Shown: piece by piece, positions 13,561 through 25,143 of the stretch
How the letters are laid out: each line of letters opens with the position of its first letter
Position numbering within the stretch: the stretch's first letter is position 1
Assembly (NCBI GenBank): GCA_964019335.1
Contig: OZ025655.1
Span: forward strand, 796,771-860,770
Reading direction: 5' to 3'
Source of the DNA: Diplonema japonicum
Taxonomy: Eukaryota > Euglenozoa > Diplonemea > Diplonemida > Diplonemidae
DNA length: 64,000 nucleotides
Notes under the pieces: generated by a model
Told to the model about the DNA's origin: nothing
The model's input: only the letters and a program-made list of their open reading frames with translations
Databases searched by the model: none
Translations under genes and position numbers: made by a program

Positions 13561-14919
13561 TTACTGAGCGTATGTGAATCCTGGGACAGGCACATGTGTG
13601 GCCTGCCTCCACATGCGGTCCAGGTAAACCATGAGGCAGTCAAAGGAGCTGCCGTTCACGGTGCCCCACAAAGTACCTACAGTTCTTTTAATGTCATCAG
13701 TGAACTGACCGAACTGATACACGTACCCGTTGAGAGTGTAGATCTGGATGCACGGCTGGCTATTGGACACTGCAGAGTGGTAGGTGACGATGTTGGTGAG
13801 GCTGTCGAAGAACGAAGGCTGCGGTTGGCCTGCAGAGCGCGATGGTGTGAAGGAAAAGTGCTTCGTTGAAATAAATAGTGTGCCTTGGATCTGTTTCTCA
13901 CCACCATTCACATAACTGCACTTGTACCCACACTCTAAAGTATCTCTCTCTGCCAGAGAAGAAAATACGGAGCGCCAAAGAGCAAGCAGCTCTTCATCAT
14001 CGTGCTTCCTCAGAGCAACTTCAGCACTGTGCGTCGTCTCTTTGACGAAGGATGTCGTGTGATGTGCTGCGGCCGAGATGCCCGATGAGAGCTTCGACAT
14101 GAACCCCTTTGGAGGGGGCTGCTGCTTCTTTGCGGAGTATTCAGCCTCTCGCTTCTCCTTGTCTGTGTTTATTTTGTCGATGTGCGCCCTCCACTTCTCC
14201 GTGGGTGTCGGTGCGTTGATCGCGGGTCTGTGGTGTGTTCAAGTGCTGTCTACGACATACGGTGGAACGGGTGGGGCTCCTGTGTACCTGAGGGGGCCAT
14301 CAGGATTAGTTTTAATCTGACACGGAGTGATCTGGGGTTGGTGGATGGGCATTGAATGGCCAGGGATGTACTGCGGCGCCATTGCTTGCGGAGGAGGTGC
14401 CGTCGCTTGAGGGGCTCCCGGGGGCGCTTGAGGGGCTCCTGGGGGAACTTGAACCTGATGCTGCGGTGGCGGCGGTCGTGGGTTGGTGGGTGCCGGGGGC
14501 GGACCTGGCATGGGCGGCGCCGTTGGCTGTGGAACATTCGCTGAGTCGAAGAATTTGCCTTGGGGTGCAGCCCCTTCAACATGAATCTGGAATGTTAGAG
14601 TGCCAACATCAATATCGTTTGAGGACAGCATCAGCTGGGTGGACTCATTGTTGTGGATTGTAGGGATATCACTTAAACGCGTTGTTATAGTTGCAATTTC
14701 GTTGCTCCCATTAAGCACGCTAAAGAGAATGTTGTCGTTGGTGTCAGTACACGGTAGCCTCATCTCATGTGCCCCCCATGTCATCCCGATGTTGCTTGGT
14801 GACCCCTGCGGGGTGCACTTCAGTTGGCTGCCTATGCTGATCTTACACACTGTGGCATCTGACGAAGGCCCTTTCCACTCCAGAATCCTGACAACGGCTT
14901 CTTGCCCATGACCCGACAT
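13561..14919 (-). CDS. C2-like plus GRAM domain protein
   Basis: Exons 14919-14261 and 14227-13561 joined across a 33-nt intron (GTATGTC...ACAG); 441 residues. Residues 1-125 look like a beta-sandwich C2-type domain. Residues ~130-235 are a Pro/Gln/Ala-rich linker with PPGAPQAPPGAPQA repeats. A charged stretch containing TEKWRAHIDKIN leads into a GRAM domain in the last ~150 residues (Y(K/V)CSYVNGGEKQIQGTLFISTKHFSF, continuing to YVYQFGQF), as in plant GEM/ABA-responsive proteins. By analogy it binds phosphoinositides at membranes; this is inference. The start is the MSGHG methionine. The candidate leader acceptor CTATCCCAG lies about 20 nt upstream, so upstream hydrophobic in-frame codons are probably not translated. 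The GRAM call is firm; the C2 call is weaker. Confidence 0.75.
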
Positions 14920-15144
14920 TAAACAAGTGGAAACAAGTGCTGGGATAGATAGTAGCAGAACAAACAAGTTAATAACACAAGCACAAAATTGTTTTACGCA
15001 ATAGATCGGCATGCCGTCGGTGCACCAGTGTGGCGACGATACCATGACGCCAAACACAAGAAGCACGCTCGAGCATGCTACGGCAATACTGAAATGTAAC
15101 AAACCGGAAAGATAAGAAATACAGAAGTTTATACTACAGGGTAC

Positions 15145-17023
15145 CTAGCGACCTTCATCAAAGGTGAAGCTGCTAATCATATCAGCGAAGACACTATCCG
15201 CCAAGTGAGGGAAGTAGGTGACGGAAGCAACGAACTCAAGAACGAACTTAAGGCCTTGTTTGATAGTGATCATCCTGAGCACCGTTGCGCGACTTGGCTG
15301 CGGCATAGCGAGCTCAAGGCATCCCTTGTAAGGTTGTGAGTCGGCTGTGAATACAACCTCTAATGCAGGGTACGAGGCGAGCTGGGTTACGGTCGAGTGG
15401 TGAACGGTGGCTTCTTGGGTTGCCAACTCACCCATTTCTGCGACTAATATCTCTTGTAGGCATTCGTTAGGGTCATGGGGGACGTCAGTGTCCAAAGTGT
15501 CGAGAACACGCACTTGCACGTAGAACTCTCGGAGCAGCCTCCCTTTTCTGTCGGGTTCCTTCCCCAACAACCTTGACCCAGATGGCAAACAGAACACTAC
15601 ATATGGGTCGCCTATAAAAGGCTCGAATGCTCGCATTTCTGTTGGAAGCAACAGCGAAAACCCATGTGTGGGAGAGTAGTACTTGAGCGATGAAGCTGTG
15701 TGTTATTGTGTTATTATGCAAGTGTTGGTGCATACTCTGGCCATGTTTTTCATCACATCGCATCGTATTAGCAACGTTGTAGACAGACCGTGCCACATTT
15801 ACCCGTTCGTCGCTGTGGCAGACCGAAGACAACACGAACAAGTCTCCTTTCCGGAGCCACATGTAAACAATAAAGCAAAGACTTGTGTTTCCGGAGCACG
15901 ATTTGTAATAAGAGAATGCTACTGCATCCAGCTCTTCGGGTCCTTTTAGGACCAGTGATCGTGTAAGAGAGTTGACGATGTCAGTGGAGACGCGCCTGCC
16001 CTTCTCGTCGGGGATGAGGCAGTTATCATTTTCTTCGTCCACATCGAGCCGTGCCCACAGGATGACATCTTCTGCCGAAGGTGACTCTTGTAGCACTTGC
16101 TGGCGATACAGCTGTGCTGCATATCTGATACCTGCAAGTGCAGATTTCTGTTTCCGCTCCCTTGGGGGGGACACTGTTGGGTTCTCGAAATTGATGACCG
16201 GCAGATCTGCCGGTTCGGCATCGAGTCGAAGGATTGATGCACCGCCCTCTGGCTTTTCGACCGTGCTGAACTGCACAACTTCTCTCCAAGACCTGCCGCC
16301 CGTTGCCGGAGTGGACTCCACATGGTATTGGGAGGCAGGTACTTGAAGAGACACGCCGTACTTTGGGTCTGTAAAGATCAGGGACGAGTCAGATGGTGAT
16401 GGGGGGCGAATCCTGATGCGAGAGGCAAATCCTTTGACTTTTTCAAGCGACGAAAAGGAGGTCACAGGGCTAGAGTAACTGAGGCTGTACACAGCGCTTC
16501 CAAGCTGAGCAACGACTGAGAACACCTTCCGCTTAACACCGTCGCCGTCAGCGCAGTGGTAGCAGAACTGAATAGCAGGCAGGTTCCCCAGCAGTGTCTC
16601 CTCGAACATGTCCACGTCAAGCTCTTCGTCTTCCATCTCTTCCAACGTGCGTAAGCTCTTGTCCACATACTCCTGCAATGAGGTGGGTTCTTCAGTCGAG
16701 CAATCGTGGACTTGCACAGTCACAGCAGCCCCTATTGCTGCGTCTCCAGTGTCTTCCAATACGCGAAATTCTAAAACAGCAAAGGGTGCCCTCCTGTGCA
16801 CGGGCTCCCGCAGCACCATAGCTGCGGGGTCATACAACAGCACTATCCCTATTCGCTTCTCCTCCCACCTCGAAAGCCCATCGTTCTTCTGGCGCTCTTC
16901 TGATTTTTGCCGTTTTTTTATCAACAACCGTCTGCCCGTGTACCAGAGACATGCAGCTGTCCCTAACAAGCCTGCCAACCCACCTGCAGCCCTGCCCACA
17001 ACCAGGATCCTACTTTTTTTCAT
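15145..17023 (-). CDS. Membrane-anchored protein with three related domains, function unknown
   Basis: Exons 17023-15736 and 15695-15145 with a 40-nt intron; 612 residues. Residues 5-33 form one hydrophobic helix (GRAAGGLAGLLGTAACLW) followed by a basic stretch, a signal-anchor or mitochondrial-type start. The rest appears to be three diverged copies of one ~180-residue module. Each opens with a strand like YGVSLQVP / HGFSLLLP (the first is IGIVLLYDP). Each closes with a strand-helix unit: GSAVYSLSYSSP...FASRIRI, GDLFVLSSVCHS...NVANTMR, GLKFVLEFVAS...ADMISSF. That pattern resembles PsbP/Mog1-like alpha/beta folds, but I cannot prove homology by eye. The start ATG follows the acceptor CATATTCAG by 18 nt. 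No function should be assigned. Confidence 0.7.
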
Positions 17024-18631
17024 GGCTACGATCTCCTAGTGCTGAATATGAGCCTAAATGAAGAGAGCAGAATTAGAGAATAAATCATAACTTAATAAAG
17101 AACGAAATTGTGTAAATAACTGAAGGGATTCTCAACAGATATTTAGTAGTAACTATTTATTGCGCCACACATCTCTAACCGTCAGCAAGGCCGGGCTTAG
17201 GGATTTGAAGAACCTTCCAAAGATCGGTTGAGATTCCTTTCTGAAAAATAATTCATATCTTCTCATCATCGGGGAAACATCCTTTCCGAGGCGGGTTAGG
17301 AAAAGAAATCTACAAAGAAACTTTTTGTATTTGGCAAGGTGTTGGAGGGGTGCCTCTTCTGTGTTGTTTCCCAGGCGGGTTAAGGATTGGAATCGAGAGG
17401 AGGGGACTTCACCCTGACTTGGGGTGGCTCGACGTTTGGCTGCTCCTGACGGTTCACGTAGTCCTCGAGGATGGCTTTTGACTTCCAACACTGCCTGTCG
17501 GGCTGATTTTCTTCCAAAGTGCACATTGAGGTTCTGTACTCGAAATCTGGTCATCAAACAAACCGACCATGCCCAGTCTCCCGTGTTGAACCGCAAACTC
17601 TGACTGCCGACGCTGTGAAGTGCGGGAAACAGGTGACCGCAAAGCGAGATGTGTTGCAATTGAGTGCTGGCTTCCTTGAGCCTTGAAGCGCTCGAAGGCC
17701 GACCTCAGTATGCGGGTAGCAAGACGAATTTGTCGATGACAAAAACGACAGTCGCGAAAACACTGCATAAACAACTTACTCAAACCGTTTGCATGAAGAC
17801 TGCACAGATGATGAACAAAGTAGCTCGTAACAAGCGTTTTGTGCAATGTTAGCACTAGGTTTCTTTGATGCTTCTCGGCACAGACGACGAGACTCATAGG
17901 ATTCTCGATAGGGGCGCAAAGAGGGAGAAAGGGCTCACGAGGGGGCAGAACAGCCTGTGCCTGGCAATTTTCGTTCGCTGGGCCACCCTAATGGCCTGGC
18001 GTCCGCGAAAGTATTTTTGAAGGATTACCGCTGCGACACTTGTTAGTGATGCAGGGGGGGTGGAAGGACAGACGCTTCGTCAGTGGTTGATGATGTTGAG
18101 TGGGTGGTGTAGTCAAATTCATCATCTTTACTGCTGTACTCACACACCTCCTGTAAGTCGATCACACATCCGTTCTGTGATTCTGCCAGGTCAGGGGGCT
18201 CTGGTGCATGCCACAAGTTATCTCGTTTTGTTCACAGGTCGGTGATCACATCCTTCTTCGTCTTTCCAACTACGGGGAGTGTGCTCACCCGCGAGAACGA
18301 GCGCCTCCTCTCGTTCATTTGTACCTATTTTACTTAAATGTACTACAAGAATGATCTAATAGAAGTAACAATATGTTACACAAGCCTCAGCACTCATCCA
18401 AACAACTGGGCCAGACAATGAACGCAACATGCAAAAGAGAAATGAGAGAGAATGGAAGAAAAAAGAGAGAAACTATAAAGAAGAAGAAATAGTGTTTGCT
18501 ATTAAGTCCTAGATCCTGAACGAACAGAAGCAGAAGGTGGTCAGACAAAAGATTCCATAACAAATTTCTAGTTCCACAAACCTGCTAAACAAATAACGGC
18601 GAGTCATAAGTCATAACTACAGCTGTTGCTC
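17024..18631. other. 1.6-kb intergenic stretch, no recognised gene
   Basis: This is by far the longest gap in the minus-strand array. Two overlapping minus-strand reading frames of ~150-170 codons (17153-17659 and 17454-17897) show no recognisable domain, and their codon content looks random. A short motif, GGCGGGTTA(A)GGA, occurs twice about 85 nt apart (near 17290 and 17373). I see no tRNA or rRNA. It may hold a non-coding RNA or a transcription start or break, but nothing in the sequence decides this. Confidence 0.4.
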
Positions 18632-21600
18632 TTAGATTACAGCTTTTTGCTTCGTACGTGCGCTTTCAACGAGCTGCGTAAAATCAGGGGTAGCCGGCAG
18701 ATTGATGCGCTTTGCCCGTTCTGCAGATGGTGCCGCCGAACCGGGTGTATATGGGGAAGTAGGCTTCGAAGACCTTTTGCTGGAAATAGGGGGCGCTTCG
18801 GAAACACGGGAAGGTGTGAAGCTTCCCTGTCCAGCACGGCTTTGTTCTCCATTAGATAAGTATTCGAAGGCCCCAAACTTTTCGTCGCTATTGCTAGAAC
18901 CGAACTTATCGCTCGTCTGGGAGTACGCTGGACGGGCGCGAGAACGGTTGGTGTTTGTGTCTCCGTTGGTCCTTTTGCTGGACTTGCTGAAGAAATCGGA
19001 CGTATTCCCCACATCATTCGCATCATCATCATCTTTCCACGGGTCATAGGGGTGCACGCTTTGTGCCGGCACATGCGACCCAAGCTTTCTCTCAGGCAAG
19101 CTGGGATGCTCTTCAGGCTGCCACTTTGGCCGCTCATGGTAAGTTGAAGGTGGCTGATGCGGCCGTTGCTGCGGTGTGTTAGACTGCACAGCTAGGTGGC
19201 GCCTGCCATTAGATGAATAGTACGTCTCATCAGGGATGGCAGGGAAGTCATGTTTAGGTCTTGTATCAGATCGGCTGGAAGGCCTTTGTAACTGTTGATT
19301 CTTTCTTTTATCCATTTCGAGCTGCTCGATCTTCTGCTTCAGTAACTTCGATTCCTTTTCCATTCTTTGGATACGGCCTACACGCTGCCTGTCAGATGCA
19401 GTTGTAGGGACGCCTGTACTATAGGGAGCAAGAGGGTTCATTCTTGGTGTTGGCGGCAGTGGCGCCGGTTCTTTTATCTCAATCGCTGGAGGGAGCTCAA
19501 CTTCGGACACGGGGCTGAGAATCTTAGGATTTGTAATCTCCTCAGGTGGTGGTGTCTTGAGATCGGGGAGTGCACGACCAAAAGCAAGAGCCAATGAAAC
19601 TTTTTGCCAGTAGACCGACCGCAGGCTCGACCACAAAACGATAGACTTCGTCTTAGAGCGTAATCTGCCCCACCTTCTCTTCGCTCTGGTGCTTGCGTTA
19701 TCGGGTGCTTCTATCTCAAAGGTCACAGCGTGGTTTGTGAAGGAAGCGAACTTGAATGTGTTCGGGATCAGCTCAGGGAATCTCAGAGGGAACTCGCCTT
19801 CGTACTCGAAACACCTTCCTCTTAACAGCACCGTGTACGTCGTCTCGGGATGCAGCTTGAATTGGTTTACGGCATCCCACGCAAAACCAGTTGGGTCCTG
19901 GAGGTGTCCACATCCTCCTTTTTCGGCCACCTTCCTAATCGACTTTTCATCCCACTTTTCAAACAAGGGGTCCAGCGCCATAAGGATCCTTGCCGCCTGA
20001 ACTCCGCACTGTTTCCACAAGGAATTCGAAACTGATTTGTTTTCCAGCAAAAGTTCTAGCTTCTCAGGTGAGAGATAAATAACATGGCACTCGCTCGTGG
20101 TGACCACATCGTCAAACCTCGACGAACCTGTCAACAAGCGTTGCAGCCCTACGGTGTACCCTGATCCGTATTTGAAAATTTTCCTGCCGACTCTAACCTC
20201 GAGGATACCGCCTACAATGAGAAAGATTCCTCCTTTAAGCATTTCACTCAAATTCTTCTTCGCCTCGATGGTTTGGCTTGAGCCAGCAAAAGCATTGTTG
20301 ATCATCGACTGACCATGATCATCGCACTCCTCGAACCACTTAGCTAAATGCACTGCCTGACTGTCACTAGGGAGGAGCAGGTCGTTCGGGAACTTGTTCT
20401 TGAGCTTTTTCATTTGCGACTCGATCATCGGCACAAGTGCCATTCTGTCCCCTTCGTCCAGTCTCCCTTCTTTGGCCATCTTCTGTGTGGCGTGTTTCAT
20501 GGAGTTCAGTATGGACCTTGCAGCGTGTTTGGTTTTGATGCTTACACTGATGCTGGGCATCATAGCTGTGTTCTCGTTGATGATCTTCCTTGTCTCCGTG
20601 ATAACCCGTTTGCAGTGCGTCTCTATCCTGGAAGCGACTGCTCTGTCGCATAATTGCCTTACGTGCGTCTTAGCTAACTCGTGGCAGTGAGCGAAACCAA
20701 GCGACACTTCCAAGGCATGCACAAGCTTCCACAGAGACATCCTCCTACCAAGCGATGTACCAGCGAGTCGTTTGATGGCGAACGTGTCCTGGAAGAAGAG
20801 CCTAGCGCTGTCAACCTCCATCATCCCAGCCTTGTCGTATGAGGTGAAGGCCAAGTGCTCCAGATCACGTGCTACACTAGAGCCCAGTTGCCCGTAGGCA
20901 TACTGCTTGTGGATCCCACTGTGTATCGAGTTGTAGTAAGCGCTGAGTCCCTCTTCCCACAGCTTTTCCTCAATCATATCATCGTGTGGGTCAAAGACTT
21001 TTTCTTGTTTGCTCATGTAGGGGTTTTGGGATTTCGAGGGCAACAATGTTCCGGGGTCCGTGTACTTATTAACAAACTCCCAGTTGCAGTCATAGTAAGC
21101 TGTGGCAGTCATTTCGTTCCATCCAAGATTCTGAATTTCGGCTTTTCTAAACTCCTGCAGCTTGGAATAAGTATCACGCATTATCTTCTTTCTTCTCTCT
21201 GAAACGGCGTCGAGCTCAAAGTACTTCACGAGGTTCTGAGTGGTAACGCCATTGACAAGCAGTGTCAAAATCACTATCCCAGCAACGTGGAAGATGAATT
21301 TCTCACGCACGTTCTCCACCACCACCCTGTCGTCGGCCTGTTATTAGGTGTGCTAGTTTAGTTATTTAAGTACCTGAATAATAAGTGCGAGCGCAAGACC
21401 GACAGCACCCCTCAGCCCACCCCATGCCACGAGAGCCGAACTCCCAAGATCGAGCTTGTACTCGAAACGCCTAAGTATCGGCGTGAAGAGAATGAGGACG
21501 AAGGTTCTCACCACATTTATCTGTAATAATTTAACTATTTAATGTCCGCGCTGCATACCGTGACGTAGATGATAAGTAGGTAGACCACATCCCTACCTGT

Positions 21601-23690
21601 GATTGTGTCGAATGCCTTCAGGGCGACGATCATGCCAGCCAGCGCAAAAATGCATGTGTTGGTCAAGTAAACGGTCATGGTCCAGAATTCGTGGAGAGAA
21701 TGCTCTACTTCGGGAGAGATACATTGCTTATAATACGACATATAGCAGCCCAAGACCACAAGTCCAAGCACACCACTTACATGCAAAAATCCTTCACAGA
21801 CGAAGAAGGTGATGTAAGCTGAACATAGTGTGGCAGTGATCTCAATCAGACTGTCGTTGAACACACGGCCCACGCCGTTCACTGTGATGACGCCGAATAT
21901 CAATCCAACCAGTGGGCCGCCAAAAGACACCTTGCAGAACTCGATGATAATTTCGATGACATTCAAGGGGATCTTGCAGTCCACGGTGCACTCGCATTGA
22001 TCGTAGCAAGTATCCCAAACTGCTTCGCAGCCCCCACCAGAGCCCCTCTCAACGGACGATTTCAGCACTGTGAAGAATACTATAGCCGTCCCGTCATTGA
22101 AAAGAGACTCGCCCTCAATCATGGTAGAGATCAACGTAGGGGCGCCCAGATCCTTAAGTAGCGCAACGACAGCCACAGGGTCTGTCGCCGACAGGATGGT
22201 CCCAAACAGCAGACACGCAGGGAAAGTCCAGTTGTAATCCGTAAAGACGGTGTGCGCCACCAGGCCTGTAATGGTAGAGGCGACGATAAGTCCAGGACCC
22301 GCAAGCAGAATGCACTGCCAAACCACTTTTTTGAACACAGGTATCTCCATAGCGAAAGCGCTCTCAAAAATAAGAACAGGTAGAAAGATGTAGAAGATCA
22401 TATGAGGGTTCATAAAGGCAAGTTCTTCATATCTTTCCATCTTGTCTTTCATCGACTCCAGCTTCCCTAAACTACCATAGCCGATCCCGATAAGGAATAC
22501 CACAACCGTGTAGGGCACCTGTGTGTGTGTGTGGTATGCAGTTGGACATACCTTTGTGTCAAGAAAGATAAAGCGGACGAAGGCACCCATGGTGAAAGTG
22601 CCGAAAATCACAAGTATGTTGTAGGGTGGGGCTGTTTGATTTGAGTGGTTTGTGGTTTGTGCATACCTCCGTGGTTCAGCTCATGCTCAATGGTTCCGTC
22701 GGATTCAAGGTTCGCAAAAGCGGGCACAACGATGTGCTTGTTCTGTTCCACCTCCCGGTAGTTCTCAATGTCAATTAGAACTTGAGGCGAGACGTGATCT
22801 GGGCACGATTTTTCGAACCAAGTGAAATTATCTTTCCTGTTTACGTCCCAATGCACCGGGACGCAGTAGCCGAACTCTATTGTGTGCATTTCTGTCTCGC
22901 ACCTAGATTCACAACGATGTACTTTCGGGTTGTACGTGCAGCCGTGTGCGTGATCGCAGTGCTCGCGATCAGCGTCATTGCATGCTCTGCAACTCCCTTT
23001 CACCCACCAGCAGCCGGTTTCGTTGCATTCCTCTTCTTTACCGTCGAGCTTCACACACGTTGCTTCACTAATTTTATCCTGCACGGCTGGTGGTAGCACA
23101 GGTGCCGCACTAGAGAGAGGGACATAGAAACTCTGTGCTCCTGTCAACCCGTGGTACCCAAAAGTTGTGTTGACCACAGGCAAGTTGGCACCTGTGGCAC
23201 TGATCATATCAATTTGGGTAGCATTGATGTCAAAAGAGTAGTACTTCCCAGACAAGGACCTGCTCAGTGTCACAGTCCTCCAGTTGCCATTCAGTACGTT
23301 GCTTTGGATAGATACATCATTAGGTACTGACGTGCCCCGCGTCCCAGCACCCAGCACCCACGTCTCGATCACTGAAGAGCCTGACGCAACAATGGTATAC
23401 ACATCCTGCATACTTGCTGCCCCGGTGGCGGTTGTGTTTTCGCTGAAGCCGACAGCGAACCAGCTGTTTGAAGGTCCCTTGATGGTGATAAGGGCAGTGT
23501 CAACATTGGGGTCAAGGGTGATATCCAGTTCGTCTATCCATGGCACAGGGGGGACAGGCCCTCCTCCGTGCACATCATCAAGCAAGGGCGCGCCTTGTGG
23601 TGTCGTTGGGACACTGGGGGTAGTTGAAGCACAGATAGTAGTACACAGTAACAACAAGAGGACACGCACAAGCCATATAGAAGAATCCAT
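18632..23690 (-). CDS. Na+/H+ exchanger with N-terminal DOMON domain and C-terminal cyclic-nucleotide-binding domain
   Basis: Exons 23690-22667, 22631-22552, 22518-21559, 21520-21374 and 21337-18632 (introns 35, 33, 38 and 36 nt) give 1638 residues. Residues 1-22 are a signal peptide. Residues ~45-205 are a DOMON-like beta-sandwich (NSWFAVGFSEN) with N-glycosylation sites. Residues ~210-300 are rich in cysteine (CNETGCWW, CRACNDADREHCDH). From ~340 the CPA1 exchanger core begins: PVLIFESAF, FGTILSATDPVAVVALL (TDPVAV ion site), EGESLFNDGTAIVFF and GLRGAVGLALAL. A CNBD-like domain lies at ~1080-1190, as in plant SOS1 and sperm SLC9C exchangers. The last ~300 residues are Pro/Ser/Arg-rich and disordered. 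It should exchange Na+ (or K+) for H+ at the plasma or flagellar membrane under nucleotide or lipid control. A DOMON ectodomain, normally a heme- or sugar-binding module, on an exchanger is unusual. The acceptor CAG lies at 23697-23699. Confidence 0.9.
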
Positions 23691-23696
23691 CTCCGC

Positions 23697-23699
23697 CTG
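23697..23699 (-). promoter_or_regulatory. Candidate trans-splice acceptor of the exchanger gene
   Basis: On the minus strand the 49 nt between the J-protein stop and the exchanger ATG contain a pyrimidine-rich stretch ending TTTATTCAG, seven nt before the ATG. With no room for a promoter here, this CAG is best read as the spliced-leader addition site. Inference from spacing and consensus. Confidence 0.55.
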
Positions 23700-23738
23700 A
23701 ATAAAGGTTAAATGCGTGCATGGATAAGATGCATCAGT

Positions 23739-24426
23739 TTAAATAGTCTCGGTGGTGCCGTTATGGTCACCATCTGTAGGGGGGGTTCTAATGGGGTTGC
23801 GTCTTAGGGGGGCGCGCAATGGCGCTCTTGACAGTGGGCGCTGAGGTTGATGGGGTGCATCTGTTGCACTTGACGAAATACTAGAATTAGAGACTCCGCG
23901 CCTCTTAGGCATGGGGGGCATTTTCATATTTCTTTTTATTTCTGGCTGTTTTTCTGCAGCTGGTTTTTTCCCTTCTGCACCACCTCTGCTCAGACGCTGC
24001 TTTTCAAGGATGTATTCCTTCGCCTGCTTTGCGGCAGTGTTATCTGTGGTGTCTTGTGCTGCATATTTTCCTTTTGGGACGACAGGTTTCTTGTCCTGCG
24101 GGTGGTTGCCTCTCACCCGTGCCCTTTGTTGGGTTGCCATCTTCGTTTGTATAATCTCGCTATGTTCGTGGTTTTGTTCTATCCACTTCCACGCTACTGC
24201 CAAGTCAGCAAACGATCGCGCCATCCTCCGCTTCCCTTCTTCATCCAATGCAGGGTTCATGTCAGGGTGCATCGCTTTTGCCAATTTCCGATACTCTGTT
24301 TTGATGGCAGGCAGGTCAAAGTCCCTTCTCACACCGAGCAGCTGTGAGCGTGTTTACTTGGTTGGTCGATACCTTGTAGGGGTCCGCCCCTGGAGCCGCA
24401 AGGCAACGCAGTGTCCCACGTAACAT
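23739..24426 (-). CDS. J-domain (DnaJ-like) co-chaperone
   Basis: Exons 24426-24373 and 24341-23739 around a 31-nt intron; 218 residues. The short first exon supplies DPYK, which joins LLGVRRDFDLPAIKTEYRKLA to make helices I-II. The HPD loop is intact (AMHPDMNP) and helix III follows (SFADLAVAWKWIE). The rest is a basic, low-complexity tail with PLSRAPLRAPLRR. J-domain proteins stimulate the ATPase of Hsp70. The N-terminus MLRGTLRCLAA could be a mitochondrial presequence, but this is weak. The gene is packed tightly: 48 nt to the upstream stop and 48 nt to the downstream ATG. Confidence 0.85.
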
Positions 24427-24431
24427 GTTCC

Positions 24432-24434
24432 CTG
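24432..24434 (-). promoter_or_regulatory. Candidate trans-splice acceptor of the J-protein gene
   Basis: The minus strand reads TTACTATCTATCTTTGCTGG then a stretch ending CTAGTCAG and GGAAC before the ATG. The whole gap to the previous stop codon is 48 nt, which leaves space for a polypyrimidine tract and acceptor but not for a separate promoter. Confidence 0.55.
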
Positions 24435-24474
24435 ACTAGTGATATGCATTGAAGCCAGCAAAGATAGATAGTAA

Positions 24475-25041
24475 CTATATCACAACAAGCTGCTCTTCGG
24501 GCTGAAACAAGTCCGGCCGGAAATAGTAAATTAGGTAGAGGTGTAATGCAATCATCAAAATGGGTATCGACATGACAACCCACAGCGGCAGCAGGGCCTC
24601 CGGCGTTAATGGGGCTTTAGTTCGCTCAGACATGGATGCTAAAACACGTTGCCTAGCAGCCTCGTTGTTATTTGCCTTAAACTCCTGCATCTGGATATCA
24701 TTCAATTGTTCTTGCGTAAAAACCTGTGGACAAAAGGTCTGCTTAAGGTTAGAGGTCCTGTTGATGCTTTGGAGCCGTATTGGTCGGTCACGCGTGTTCA
24801 CCATAAAGTCCTCCATTCTTCGGACTTCGTCCTTCGTGATACCTCTTCTACTGACTGGCCACATCCACGAGAATAGCAGCTCCCTCTTGCCCAATCTTCG
24901 CGGCTTCACCTGATTAATACCAAGCAGTTCCAACGGGATGGGGTTCTCCTTGTCCACGTGTTGACAGCTGCCTTGGTCGACCATCGCTTTTAGTTCAATC
25001 TCGCCTGCCAGCACAGCAGCTGCTTCGTCGTTCTTATGCAT
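24475..25041 (-). CDS. Small tail-anchored protein, unknown
   Basis: Single exon, 188 residues. I recognise no family. The first ~150 residues are soluble and charged, with a GITKDEVRRMEDFMVNTRD segment and a predicted helix (QEQLNDIQMQEF). One hydrophobic segment near the C-terminus (LPLWVVMSIPILMIALHLYL) precedes a short tail, so a C-terminally anchored membrane protein facing the cytosol is likely. The start ATG is six nt after the acceptor ATTCGCAG. Confidence 0.65.
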   Translation of the reverse strand: MHKNDEAAAVLAGEIELKAMVDQGSCQHVDKENPIPLELLGINQVKPRRLGKRELLFSWMWPVSRRGITKDEVRRMEDFMVNTRDRPIRLQSINRTSNLKQTFCPQVFTQEQLNDIQMQEFKANNNEAARQRVLASMSERTKAPLTPEALLPLWVVMSIPILMIALHLYLIYYFRPDLFQPEEQLVVI

Positions 25042-25143
25042 CTTGCTCTGCGAATGTTGTACTCGATGTCAAGCTCAAAAACTTTACTATAGGATAGGTG
25101 ACGAAGCTGCTTTCGTGGTTAACGATGACTGTAAATTGTCTTT

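Noticed and set aside
17153-17897. Two overlapping minus-strand frames in the 1.6-kb gap as a gene
   Set aside because: No domain, no good splice structure or start context, and composition like non-coding DNA.
22608-22660. DOMON gene and exchanger gene as two separate genes
   Set aside because: A 35-nt GTATGC...ACAG intron joins them in frame directly into the first membrane helix, and the full five-exon length is divisible by three.
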